Assembly (NCBI RefSeq): GCF_020042665.1
Contig: NZ_CP083376.1
Location: 1,338,001 to 1,402,000 of the forward strand
Reading direction: 5' to 3'
From: Pseudoxanthomonas sp. X-1
GTDB taxonomy: Bacteria > Pseudomonadota > Gammaproteobacteria > Xanthomonadales > Xanthomonadaceae
DNA length: 64,000 nucleotides
Of this stretch, positions 29,612-36,347 are shown in pieces. A program made the position numbers and the translations under genes. The notes under the pieces were generated by a model. That model was not told where the DNA came from. It searched no databases and saw only the letters and a list, made by a program, of their open reading frames with translations. Each line of letters begins with the position of its first letter. Position 1 is the first letter of the stretch.

Positions 29612-30051
29612 GCGGCGGCTCCATCCAAGGCCGTCGCAGTCCAGCGGAAGAAGCACGCGGCTTCGCCCATGCGAATGCGGCATTGCGCACCTTCGCGGCA
29701 CGCTGCCGCCCCCTGGCGCGTGCCGCGCCACCCCCATGTGCAGACACGGTTTTCAAGCGGCCATGTGCCGCGACCTTTTATCTTGCCTTCCGCCTTCGCC
29801 CTGCGCTGACGCTCCGGGCATCGGCGGCCCGGCGGCGCTGCGCTGCTTGCAGCCAGCGCGCCGACGAACGCGGCCACGGCCGCAGGCCGGGCGCGTCTGA
29901 GGCAAGATGCCTGCACGTGGGGACGCCGCGCCGGATGTTGCGCGAAGTGCGGCGCGGATGCGTTCGCACGCCACGCGCTACGACACGGCGACGGCCAGCG
30001 GACCGACACGCCGGATGGCACGATGAAGCGCAGCGAATCGGCGGCCATCAT
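29608..30051 (-). CDS. Small ORF coupled to traF and the relaxase gene (unknown)
   Basis: A 147-residue frame that I do not recognise. Support is positional: its ATG (30051) overlaps the traF stop, and its stop overlaps the relaxase ATG as ATGA, so it fills the whole gap with coupled ends. It begins MMAADSLRFIVPSGVSVRWP, with good codon use at the start, and becomes Arg/Ala-rich, then Trp/Cys-rich (ENRVCTWGWRGTRQGAAACR). It could be a real transfer accessory protein, or non-coding DNA holding the transfer origin, since oriT is often just upstream of a relaxase gene. Confidence 0.4.
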   Translation of the reverse strand: MMAADSLRFIVPSGVSVRWPSPCRSAWRANASAPHFAQHPARRPHVQASCLRRARPAAVAAFVGALAASSAAPPGRRCPERQRRAKAEGKIKGRGTWPLENRVCTWGWRGTRQGAAACREGAQCRIRMGEAACFFRWTATALDGAAA

Positions 30052-30635
30052 CGGCGTGTCTCCAGCCAGAGCGGATGCGCGACGCCGAGCACGGCGGATG
30101 CGGGTATCGGGCCGAAGTAGCGGCTGTCGAACGACGCCGGGTTGGTCACGCTCAACAGGAACAGCTCGCCCGATTCGAGGCGGCGGCATTGCTGCCAGGA
30201 TGGCAGCGGCCGCCCCATGCGGTCGGAGGGCAAGACGGCGGCCACCGGCACGCCGTCGATGCGCACGCTGCGACCGACGATGCACACCTGCTGCGGCGCG
30301 ACCGCACCGATGCGTTTGAGCAGCGGTACGCGCGTCGGCAAGTAGCCGCGCTGCGCGGCCAGCGCTGCAGCGGCGGCCGGCAGCGGGACGAGCACGATGC
30401 TGTCCACGGACAGCGGACGTGGCAGCGCGTCGGTGCGATGTTCGAGCGGATCGACGCGATACCAGCCGACCGCCACGCTGTCGGATGGGTTGTAGGTCAA
30501 ACGCGGCAGCGGCGACACGAAGGACGCCCAGGCCAGCGCAGCGAAGCCACAGGCGGACAGAGCCGCCAGCACGATGCGAGCGCGTCGGCGCGAGCGAGGA
30601 TGCGGTGTGGTGCTGGATGGGGAAATGGCAGTCAT
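30048..30635 (-). CDS. traF: TraF, conjugative transfer signal-peptidase-like protease
   Basis: A 195-residue S26-family peptidase like RP4 TraF, which cleaves and cyclises the TrbC pilin. One membrane anchor (ARIVLAALSACGFAALAWASF) is followed by the catalytic region: NPSDSVAVGWYRV carries the probable Ser nucleophile, and LLKRIGAVAPQQVCI carries the conserved Lys/Arg area. ATG at 30635 overlaps the DUF2840 stop by 4 bp. Its presence fits the trbC pilin at 2603-2986. Confidence 0.9.
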   Translation of the reverse strand: MTAISPSSTTPHPRSRRRARIVLAALSACGFAALAWASFVSPLPRLTYNPSDSVAVGWYRVDPLEHRTDALPRPLSVDSIVLVPLPAAAAALAAQRGYLPTRVPLLKRIGAVAPQQVCIVGRSVRIDGVPVAAVLPSDRMGRPLPSWQQCRRLESGELFLLSVTNPASFDSRYFGPIPASAVLGVAHPLWLETRR

Positions 30636-31165
30636 GGCAGCGCCCTCCCTGCCAGCCAGGCGGCGTGCCGCTCGGCGGTGTATGCGGGCACCGGCAAGCG
30701 TGCAGCGAGCCGGTTGCCGAGCGTGCGCCAGTACGCGGGCGACACGTCGGCAGGCGCGATGCCCTGCACCTCGATGGCGTCGAGCTGTGCCAGCACCGCG
30801 CGCACGGCGGGTTCGCCCTCGGCGTGCAGCAGCAAGCGCGCGCCGGGCAACACGCCGGGGATACGCTGCGCCGCGTCCAGCGGCATGCAAGCCTGCATCA
30901 CCATGAGCTGCCAGCGGGTCGTGCCGTAGTCGTTCGCCTGCCAGCGGATGCGGCAGAACATCGCACCCGGCAGGAACACCGCGACACGCCGCCAGCGGTC
31001 GAGCCGGACGATGCGCGCCGGCTCGCCGAAGCGCAGGTAGAGGTCGATACGCTGCTCAACGTAGGCGAGCGATACGCGAGTCAGCGGCGCGACGCCGGCC
31101 TGGCCGGCGGGCAGCGCGGGCGACGGCGGCGGCGCAGCCGTGGCCGCCAGAGCGGATGCTTTCAT
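30632..31165 (-). CDS. DUF2840 family ICE protein
   Basis: A 177-residue protein of the DUF2840 family, recognised from the central segment (VSLAYVEQRIDLYLRFGEPARIVRLD, then FCRIRWQANDYGTTRWQL) and its constant place between parA and traF in ICETn4371-like elements. It has an Ala/Pro-rich N-terminus, no signal peptide and no membrane helix. Function is unknown. Both ends overlap neighbours by 4 bp, so it is translated with the RHH gene and traF. ATG at 31165 is taken because it overlaps the RHH stop. Confidence 0.85.
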   Translation of the reverse strand: MKASALAATAAPPPSPALPAGQAGVAPLTRVSLAYVEQRIDLYLRFGEPARIVRLDRWRRVAVFLPGAMFCRIRWQANDYGTTRWQLMVMQACMPLDAAQRIPGVLPGARLLLHAEGEPAVRAVLAQLDAIEVQGIAPADVSPAYWRTLGNRLAARLPVPAYTAERHAAWLAGRALP

Positions 31166-31413
31166 GAGGTCTTCTCCGGGAACTCGCGTTCCAGCAGCGC
31201 GCGCAGCAGCTCGGCGACGGTCACGCCTTGCGTGAACGCCGACACCTTGATGCGTGCGCGCATCGCGGGCGTGATGTCGAGGGTCAGGCGTGCGGTGTAG
31301 AGGTCGCCTTTCTGGAGGCCGTCGGCGTCGCCTTGGCGAACCCACGCCTCGGCGTGCGGGTTCGCCGGCGGACGTGCGCCGATGGCGATGCGTTTGCCGT
31401 TGCGCTGGTTCAT
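31162..31413 (-). CDS. Ribbon-helix-helix partner of ParA
   Basis: An 83-residue protein with a C-terminal ribbon-helix-helix pattern: strand TARLTLDITP and helices AMRARIKVSAFTQ and TVAELLRALLER. It directly follows parA with a 4-bp overlap. Small RHH proteins after a ParA gene commonly act as the centromere-binding or autoregulatory partner; here a separate long ParB also exists (60633-62669), so the exact role is open. A longer reading frame in the same phase (to 32157) is a shadow of parA. Confidence 0.8.
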   Translation of the reverse strand: MNQRNGKRIAIGARPPANPHAEAWVRQGDADGLQKGDLYTARLTLDITPAMRARIKVSAFTQGVTVAELLRALLEREFPEKTS

Positions 31414-32066
31414 GTCGGCCACCGCAGCAGCTCGTCGGTCAGCGCGGCGATCTCGCGCGCGGCGGCGCTGTCGGGCGCGGCGGCGCTGTCGGGCGCCGTC
31501 TCGCGTGCGAGCCGGCCAGCGGCCACGCTGTCGGCGAACACGATGCGCTGATGCACTTCCGAACGAAGCGCCGGCAGCGGCTGCTCGGCGAGCGCGCCGC
31601 GTGCCTCGCGACCGATGATGGTGGTGCTGACACGCCGATTGACGACAAAGGCCGCGCGCAGCGCCGGCCGGAACACTTGCGCTTCGCGGATCAGCGCGAC
31701 CATCTCGGCAGAGGCCCACAGGTCGTAGGGGCTGGGCTGCACGGGAATCAGCACGCGCTCGGCCGCCAGCAGCGCGGAGCGCGCAAGCGCGGCGATGCGC
31801 GGCGGGCCGTCGATGACGACGTGGTCGGCGCGGCGGGCCAGCTCCGGCGCTTCCTGGTGCAGCGTCTCGCGGGCGAGGCCCACGGCGCTGAACAAGCGCG
31901 GCAAGCCCTGCTGGCTTCTGCGCTGCGTCCAGTCCAGTGCGGAGCCTTGCGGGTCGGCATCGAGCAGGACGACGTGCTGACCGCGCATCGCTAGCTCGCC
32001 GGCGATGTGCGTGGCGAGCGTGGTCTTGCCGACGCCGCCTTTCTGGTTGAGCAAGGCGACGATCAT
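31410..32066 (-). CDS. parA: ParA-type partition ATPase
   Basis: A 218-residue ParA/MinD-type ATPase. It starts with the deviant Walker A box NQKGGVGKTTLATHIAGE (residues 7-24), with LLDADPQGSALDW and VVIDGPPRIAALARSAL as switch and Walker B regions. It is short, without an N-terminal HTH, as in small ParA proteins of mobile elements. ATG at 32066 has GGAGGG upstream. A tandem duplication inserts a second PDSAAA near the C-terminus. It likely helps stabilise the excised, replicating ICE with the RHH partner and ParB. Confidence 0.92.
   Translation of the reverse strand: MIVALLNQKGGVGKTTLATHIAGELAMRGQHVVLLDADPQGSALDWTQRRSQQGLPRLFSAVGLARETLHQEAPELARRADHVVIDGPPRIAALARSALLAAERVLIPVQPSPYDLWASAEMVALIREAQVFRPALRAAFVVNRRVSTTIIGREARGALAEQPLPALRSEVHQRIVFADSVAAGRLARETAPDSAAAPDSAAAREIAALTDELLRWPT
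31459..31494. repeat. Two tandem 18-bp units inside parA
   Basis: The unit GCGGCGGCGCTGTCGGGC occurs twice in direct succession (31459-31476 and 31477-31494). It is in frame, so ParA carries the six-residue block PDSAAA twice near its C-terminus. This looks like a recent slippage duplication. Confidence 0.9.
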
Positions 32067-32157
32067 GGCGCGGCCCTCCGTGTTGGAAAGCCGGGCTTTC
32101 GCGGCTGCGCTGCGTGCCGTTTTTCGGTTGTCCACCGAAACGGCGCGTTCTTACCAA

Positions 32158-32189
32158 AAGTTAGAGTCTTTAAGTTAGGGAAGTTAGAG
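32158..32189. repeat. Three AAGTTAGRG direct repeats upstream of parA
   Basis: AAGTTAGAG (32158-32166), AAGTTAGGG (32172-32180) and AAGTTAGAG (32181-32189) stand in an AT-richer patch between parA and the iterons. They may be part of the replication origin, a partition site, or operator sites for parA; the sequence alone does not decide. Confidence 0.65.
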
Positions 32190-32231
32190 CACGCCGAAAC
32201 CCGCGCCAGCATTGGCTTTCCGGCGATTTCG

Positions 32232-32295
32232 CACGCCTGATAGCACGAGTGGGACACGCCTGATAGCACGATACCCGGCACGCCTGATAGCACGA
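32232..32295. repeat. Three 17-bp iterons next to repA (putative oriV)
   Basis: CACGCCTGATAGCACGA occurs identically at 32232-32248, 32255-32271 and 32279-32295, spaced 23 and 24 bp, that is, about two helical turns on one face. They lie between parA and the end of repA. A TTATCCCC element (about 32320-32327), similar to a DnaA box, follows. Identical, phased direct repeats beside an initiator gene are the usual form of an iteron origin. Confidence 0.85.
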
Positions 32296-32319
32296 GGCCG
32301 TTCACAAGTTTTCCCCGAG

Positions 32320-33156
32320 TTATCCCCGTGCCGTGGACGGCACGGGTCGAAAGGTCAACAGTTCCTCGCGCGTATCCAGCGTCCTCTCGATGCCGAGCAC
32401 ATAGCCGGGCAGCGACTGCCGCGCGACCAGCGCTCGCAGGTCGCAGGCGAAGTCGTAGGGCTTCGCCGTACTCCCCGACTTGCGATGCAGGTGGCGGAAG
32501 TCGAATTGCCAGCCACCAGGCTGCTTGCCGCCGTGCTTGCGCACCAGGCGGTACAGCCATCGCTCGATGCCGCCGGTCAGCCGGAAATACGCCGGGTCGA
32601 TGGTCAGCACGAGGGCGGCGTCGAGCACGCCGGCATAGAACCAGTCCGGCAGGATCAACTCGATGCCCAGCGGCGTGCCGCGGGCATCGGCCAGCTCCTT
32701 CCATTCGTTGATCCACGAGAAGCGATGCAGGCGCCGCCCGGTCGTCTCGCGGATGGAAGTCGCTACGGTCGTCGATTGCAGCCGGTCGAGCGCGGCCTTG
32801 AGGCGCTGGTAGTCGCGCAGCGACACGCCGCGTCCGATGAAGCGCAGGATCTCGTAAGGCGTCGCGTGCATAAGCCGCGACGGGCGCAGACCCGCGTCGC
32901 GCGCTTCCACGATCTGCGAAGCCGTCCAGATCAGCACGTCCGCATCCCAAATCGTAGCGATGCCATGTTCCTGCGTGCCCTCCACGCGCACGGTGACGCC
33001 GCCGGCGCGGAAGTCGATCGGCGCGGTGCGCCGCGACTTCGCCAGCGAGAAGAACGGAAAGGCCATCAAGTCCTGGCTGTCGCGCGGCGCCATGCCGTCG
33101 CCCGGCAAGGCGCGGAACAGGTCGAGCTGTTCCCGCTCCCGCGATGGGCTGGGCAT
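32320..33156 (-). CDS. repA: RepA-like plasmid-type replication initiator
   Basis: A 278-residue initiator of the RepA (replication initiator protein A) family found in plasmids and ICETn4371-like elements. Characteristic segments are MAFPFFSLAKSRR near the N-terminus, IWDADVLIWTASQI, YEILRFIGRG, the winged-helix region YQRLKAALDRLQSTTVATSI, and WLYRLVRKHGGKQ near the C-terminal DNA-binding domain. The iterons at 32232-32295 lie just past its 3' end. The start is uncertain: ATG 33156 lacks a clear ribosome site, and GTG 33168, preceded by GGTGG, would add four residues. Confidence 0.87.
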   Translation of the reverse strand: MPSPSREREQLDLFRALPGDGMAPRDSQDLMAFPFFSLAKSRRTAPIDFRAGGVTVRVEGTQEHGIATIWDADVLIWTASQIVEARDAGLRPSRLMHATPYEILRFIGRGVSLRDYQRLKAALDRLQSTTVATSIRETTGRRLHRFSWINEWKELADARGTPLGIELILPDWFYAGVLDAALVLTIDPAYFRLTGGIERWLYRLVRKHGGKQPGGWQFDFRHLHRKSGSTAKPYDFACDLRALVARQSLPGYVLGIERTLDTREELLTFRPVPSTARG

Positions 33157-33182
33157 GACGATGGCCACAGGCGAGCCACCGA

Positions 33183-33464
33183 TCAGCGCGCACGGCTGTC
33201 GGCCGAGTGGTGCTCGGCGTATTCGGGGTCGGAGGTGGCCTCGAAGCTGCGCTGGTCGGCCCAGGCATCGAGGTCGGCCACCGCGTACATGACGCGGCGG
33301 CCGAACTTGCGGAACTTCGGCCCGCCGCCGATCACGCGCTGCTTTTCGAGCGTGCGCGGCGACAGCCGCAGGTACTCGGCGGCTTCGTCGTTGGTGAGGT
33401 AGCGCTGGGGTTGTGCGGGCGTGGTGGTGGCAGCGGCAGCAGGCCGCAAGGGTGCGGGTCGCAT
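33183..33464 (-). CDS. Excisionase/AlpA-type helix-turn-helix protein
   Basis: A 93-residue DNA-binding protein. The HTH_17-type domain is clear: YLTNDEAAEYLRLSPRTLEKQRVIGGGPKFRKFGRRVMY (described by position: residues about 22-60), with the wing and the closing ADLDAWADQ helix. ATG at 33464 has GGAGG eight bases upstream; another ATG five codons earlier overlaps that site. Proteins of this type act as recombination directionality factors or as regulators of neighbouring genes. It sits just upstream of repA, so control of repA is plausible. Confidence 0.87.
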   Translation of the reverse strand: MRPAPLRPAAAATTTPAQPQRYLTNDEAAEYLRLSPRTLEKQRVIGGGPKFRKFGRRVMYAVADLDAWADQRSFEATSDPEYAEHHSADSRAR

Positions 33465-33589
33465 CGAGTGAACCTCCATCGGTCAGAAGCGCCGGCAGCA
33501 CCAGCGCAGCCGGATGGAGGCAGTCTCAAGATAGCGATTCGTTGCGCGGAGGGTCGTCTTGCAGCGCAGGCAAAGCGACCCTCCCCAGG

Positions 33590-34342
33590 TCATTCGAGTT
33601 GCGCAAGGCGGCGGTAGCCGCCGCGCATCAGCGTTCGGCCGCGCCGCACGAGGTGGCGCACGCGCGAGCGCAGGCCGCCGTCGGCGTACCAGCCGGCGGT
33701 TACGGCTTCGGCGCCGAACAGTCCTTCGGCCGTTTCGCGCAAGGACGCGCCCGCGAGGGTCGCGTCGAGCGCCTGCAAGGTGTGCAGCTCCAGCAGCGCG
33801 GCCGGTGTGGGCCGGGAACGGGCCGTCGCTGCAGGTGCGTCGTCCGTTGTCGCCAGCTTGTCCAGCTCGGACGTGATCGTGCGGTAGCTCGCGCAAGGCG
33901 CGACGCACGCGCGGATGGCGTACAGGTAGGCCATGCCATCGGCCAGGCCCGGCGCCAGTGCGAGTCGCAGGCAACAGCCGGGCCAGCGCGCCGTCAGCAC
34001 CAGACGCTTGCCGTCATGGAGCAGATGCTTGTGGCCGGGGATGCGCCAGAACTCGAAGGCGTCCGCCTGCGGCGGCGGGTCGGCATCCGGGTAGAGCTGG
34101 ATCACGCCGGCGTGGTCGGGGAACCAGTCCGGATGTGCATCGCGTGCATCCAGCGCAGGGTCTTCCAGCAGGCGCAGCCCCCAGGCGTGCGCCGCCTCTG
34201 GCTGGCGGCGACGGCGTAGCCAGTCGCGCCGGTAGTCGGGATGGCGACGCAGGTACTCCCAGGCGAGCGCGGGACCGTCCAAGTGCAGCACGTAGAGATA
34301 CGCGGCAGTCGGATACCAGGCTTCGGCGCTTCGATCGGCCAT
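33590..34342 (-). CDS. DUF2285 family ICE protein
   Basis: A 250-residue protein of the DUF2285 family. The N-terminal part (AWEYLRRHPDYRRDWL) and the segment FEFWRIPGHKHLLHDGKRLVL are the family hallmarks, and it ends with a small basic helical region (VRHLVRRGRTLMRGGYRRL). No signal peptide or membrane segment is seen. Function is unknown; it is a constant marker of ICETn4371-like backbones, upstream of the excisionase-like gene and repA. It starts just downstream of the interrupted DUF2958 gene in the direction of transcription. Confidence 0.86.
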   Translation of the reverse strand: MADRSAEAWYPTAAYLYVLHLDGPALAWEYLRRHPDYRRDWLRRRRQPEAAHAWGLRLLEDPALDARDAHPDWFPDHAGVIQLYPDADPPPQADAFEFWRIPGHKHLLHDGKRLVLTARWPGCCLRLALAPGLADGMAYLYAIRACVAPCASYRTITSELDKLATTDDAPAATARSRPTPAALLELHTLQALDATLAGASLRETAEGLFGAEAVTAGWYADGGLRSRVRHLVRRGRTLMRGGYRRLAQLE

Positions 34343-34665
34343 GATGCGACCTCCTATTCAACAGGAACGTCGCCACGGGCGTTGAACGCGGGAGCTAAGG
34401 CTTCAGCAGCATCGAAGTGGTATCAGGGAGGCGTAAACTGAAATTGTGAAAAGCGGTCGACACCGATTAGCTCCGAAGTTTGCATAAGTCGTCCGAGTGC
34501 GACGGCTGCGCCGCGTAGAAATGGCGCGCAACGCCACACACCCTGCCGAAAGCCACGTCGCGCACCATGTCTTTTTTGGTCAGGATCGCACCCGACTGGT
34601 GCAAGGACGCCGATCCAGACCTTGGCCGTCTTGAGCTAGATCGAAAAAGACACAATGCGCCCCGA
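34343..34665. other. Gap between DUF2285 and the DUF2958 remnant
   Basis: About 320 bp without a gene I can support. Its right part holds CCCCGATTAGTCGGGG (about 34660-34675), a 6-bp stem that overlaps the DUF2958 stop codon and could end that transcript. A minus-strand frame at 34467-34829 has no family features and is largely out of phase with DUF2958, so I leave it out. Confidence 0.5.
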
Positions 34666-34800
34666 TTAGTCGGGGATTGAGCCATCGCGCTGCGCCAGCC
34701 TGACGTACTCCGAAAGCGGCCGTGCCGCGTGGAAATACAAGTCGCGCCGGACCGGCCGCTGCTGCGGCCCGACGATGCCCGCCAGGTCGGATAGCTTGAT
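34666..34800 (-). pseudogene. DUF2958 gene, 3' part (cut off by transposon insertion)
   Basis: Reading the minus strand from 34800 to the stop TAA at 34666 gives IKLSDLAGIVGPQQRPVRRD and then LYFHAARPLSEYVRLAQRDG, the C-terminal half of a DUF2958 protein. Its N-terminal half lies at 57187-57422, on the other side of the transposon. Joining the two with one copy of the 5-bp duplication gives 366 bp, exactly 122 codons including stop, in frame. The gene is therefore interrupted rather than degraded: no internal stop or frameshift is seen in either half. Confidence 0.9.
34796..34800. repeat. Target site duplication, left copy (TTGAT)
   Basis: TTGAT at 34796-34800 directly abuts the left transposon end and is repeated at 57187-57191 directly after the right end. 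Five-bp duplications are the rule for Tn3-family transposition. Confidence 0.92.
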
Positions 34801-34846
34801 GAGGGTTGGCAGGGAATCGTTACGAACACGGCCAGATCTTCGCTAA
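34801..34846. repeat. Left terminal inverted repeat of the transposon
   Basis: It begins GAGGGTTGGCAGGGAATCGT. Compared with the reverse complement of the right end, it differs at positions 7, 19, 25 and 29 in the first 34 bases, then at several positions before both repeats reach CTAA at positions 43-46. Confidence 0.9.
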
Positions 34847-34876
34847 CCGATTGATGGATCGGTGAATTCTACCCTC

Positions 34877-34898
34877 GGCCGCCCTTCCGGGGGCGGCC
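34877..34898. terminator. GC-rich hairpin near the left transposon end
   Basis: GGCCGCCC TTCCGG GGGCGGCC forms an 8-bp perfect stem. There is no T-run. It may insulate the first cargo gene from transcription entering from outside. Weak evidence for a true terminator. Confidence 0.4.
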
Positions 34899-34928
34899 CT
34901 TCCCAGGGAGCTGTGGCACCATTCAACC

Positions 34929-35480
34929 ATGGCCACCACGTACTACTTCTTGGACACCGAGTGGGCCGATGTAACGGGCAGCGAGCTGGTGAGTTTGGCG
35001 CTGGTGAACGAAGGTGGAGACCGCCTTTTCTACGCTGAGCGAGCCAGCCTGCCCGAGGCTCCCACCGACTTCGTTCGTCAAAGCGTCTACCCACTGCTCG
35101 ACCGCGGCGGCGCGGCCCTGCCGGATGCCGCCCTGACTACCAAACTGCGCGCCTTCCTCAGCGAGGCTGATGCGCCGGCGGTGATGGCGGATTTCCCGAA
35201 CGATCTCCAGCTGCTGCGGTACGCCCTGGATGGATTTGAGCTCCCCGATGACCAGGTTGCTGTATGCGGACCCCGGCCGGCCCCGGTCATGACGCGCATG
35301 TCCAAGGAAGGCCTTCCGGGATTGCTGGTGGAAGATTGGTTCGCGGCCCATCCGGAACATAGGGCCAGGCGCCACCATGCGTTGGTGGACGCGCAGGCCT
35401 TGCGGATGGCCTGGCTGGTGGCGACCGACCGCATTCCCGCTCCCGCCTGGGCCCACTCGTACCGCCGTGCCCGGGGATAG
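34929..35480 (+). CDS. DEDDh-type 3'-5' exoribonuclease (Rv2179c-like)
   Basis: A 183-residue nuclease of the DEDD superfamily. The first acidic pair is in YYFLDTEW (Asp9, Glu11), a further Asp in the segment VMADFPNDLQLLRYAL, and the last motif RRHHALVDAQALRMAW supplies the His and Asp of the DEDDh type. The size and spacing fit the Rv2179c-like exoribonuclease group, which trims single-stranded 3' ends of RNA. It is the first gene inside the transposon and is followed by a tRNA-like gene on the same strand. A role in RNA processing or defence is inference. No strong ribosome-binding site is visible. Confidence 0.75.
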   Translation: MATTYYFLDTEWADVTGSELVSLALVNEGGDRLFYAERASLPEAPTDFVRQSVYPLLDRGGAALPDAALTTKLRAFLSEADAPAVMADFPNDLQLLRYALDGFELPDDQVAVCGPRPAPVMTRMSKEGLPGLLVEDWFAAHPEHRARRHHALVDAQALRMAWLVATDRIPAPAWAHSYRRARG

Positions 35481-35550
35481 CGGCATGGTGTCCATCCCCG
35501 GCATGCTTGCCCCATGAACCGCCTTAGCTCGCTCGACCCTCGAATACCGG

Positions 35551-35573
35551 CGTGATCGCATCGATCGATCACG
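35551..35573. repeat. Inverted repeat abutting the tRNA-like gene
   Basis: CGTGATCG (35551-35558) and CGATCACG (35566-35573) are perfect 8-bp arms around the 7-bp spacer CATCGAT. The last base is also the first base of the tRNA-like gene. It could form a leader hairpin in the precursor RNA or be a protein- or recombinase-binding site. Confidence 0.7.
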
Positions 35574-35675
35574 CCCCTGTTGCTCATGTTGGTCAGAGCG
35601 CCGGCCTTATACCCCGGTGAGAGCACGCGCCAGATAAGCGCGTACACGTCGGTTCGATTCCGACCAGGGGCACCA
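35573..35675 (+). tRNA. Unusual tRNA-like gene, anticodon UAU by position, with an extra hairpin
   Basis: A 103-nt gene with a perfect 7-bp acceptor (GCCCCTG/CAGGGGC), discriminator A and encoded CCA. The D-arm is GCTC-ATGTTGGTCA-GAGC, and a perfect T-arm has loop TTCGATT. The arm after the D-arm has stem CCGG/CCGG and loop CTTATAC with U33, giving anticodon UAU (Ile, AUA); its inner pair is a C-C mismatch. Then come 30 nt instead of a normal variable loop, with a 6-bp hairpin ACGCGC/GCGCGT whose loop CAGATAA resembles the tRNA-Ile(GAU) anticodon loop except for A at the U33 position. It is either a tRNA with a very long variable arm or a chimera with two anticodon-like arms. Confidence 0.65.
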
Positions 35676-35678
35676 CCG

Positions 35679-36305
35679 TCAACGACGGAAGAATGCTTCT
35701 ACTTGCGCGCCATGACAGCGCTTGTACTTGTTGCCGCTGCCGCACAAGCACGGTGCATGCTCGCGCAATCCCGCACCGAGTGACTGGCCCAAGAAATCCC
35801 TCGCCTGCAGCAGGGGCTGGATTTCATTGGCCGGAACGCTGACCTCGCCATACTGGGACGCTCGCTCGCCGCGGTTCATCACCTGGACAATCGCTTCGGA
35901 CATCTGGATGAAGTGTTTGATCAGCAGGTCGTCGCGTAATGGCATGCGGACGTTGTCGATGGCAAGGCCCTCGTAACGTCTTCGCGGATCCGGCACGAAG
36001 AGAATGCGCTTCTCGCCTTCAGGCTTTGGCGTGATGTCGATCATTTCTCCTTCGGGGCTGACCCACACCGCGTGGAATTCCGCTTCCACCAGCACGTGCG
36101 GCCATTCCCACAGCTGCCACCCGCATAGCATCTGACCACCGTCGCGCGCGACCTTGGCCTGCACGTTGGGAAAGCATTCGTGCACGATCGCATCGGCTTC
36201 CGGCTGCACATCGAGGTACACCGGTTCTGCGCCGCGCACGACCGAATCGGTCAAGCGCCGCACCGCACGGCTGATTTCCGGGGGTGTGGTTGTGACTACG
36301 CTCAT
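35679..36305 (-). CDS. SEC-C motif protein of unknown function
   Basis: A 208-residue protein ending in a SEC-C zinc-binding motif (PCLCGSGNKYKRCHG, near residues 187-201), which in SecA contacts SecB and ribosomes and is also found in many stand-alone proteins. The N-terminal 170 residues resemble no family I can name; they hold a Trp-rich patch (GWQLWEWPHVLVEAEFHAVWV). A strong AAGGAG site precedes ATG 36305. The gene ends 3 bp from the tRNA-like gene and converges with it. Function unknown. Confidence 0.75.
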   Translation of the reverse strand: MSVVTTTPPEISRAVRRLTDSVVRGAEPVYLDVQPEADAIVHECFPNVQAKVARDGGQMLCGWQLWEWPHVLVEAEFHAVWVSPEGEMIDITPKPEGEKRILFVPDPRRRYEGLAIDNVRMPLRDDLLIKHFIQMSEAIVQVMNRGERASQYGEVSVPANEIQPLLQARDFLGQSLGAGLREHAPCLCGSGNKYKRCHGAQVEAFFRR

Positions 36306-36347
36306 GACAAAGCTCCTTGCGATCGTGGCGGATGTTTCGCTCCTAGG

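Noticed and set aside
32232..32295. Possible CRISPR array
   Set aside because: Repeats are 17 bp with 6-7 bp between them; no spacers of normal length and no cas genes. Iterons next to repA explain them.
34467..34829. A 120-residue minus-strand frame near the left transposon end
   Set aside because: It crosses the transposon boundary and is out of phase with the DUF2958 remnant that explains this DNA.
35573..35675. Ordinary tRNA-Ile(GAU) with an enlarged D-loop
   Set aside because: It would need a 35-nt D-loop and A in place of the invariant U33; the first GAGC already closes a normal D-arm. I keep the extra-arm reading but note the likeness.
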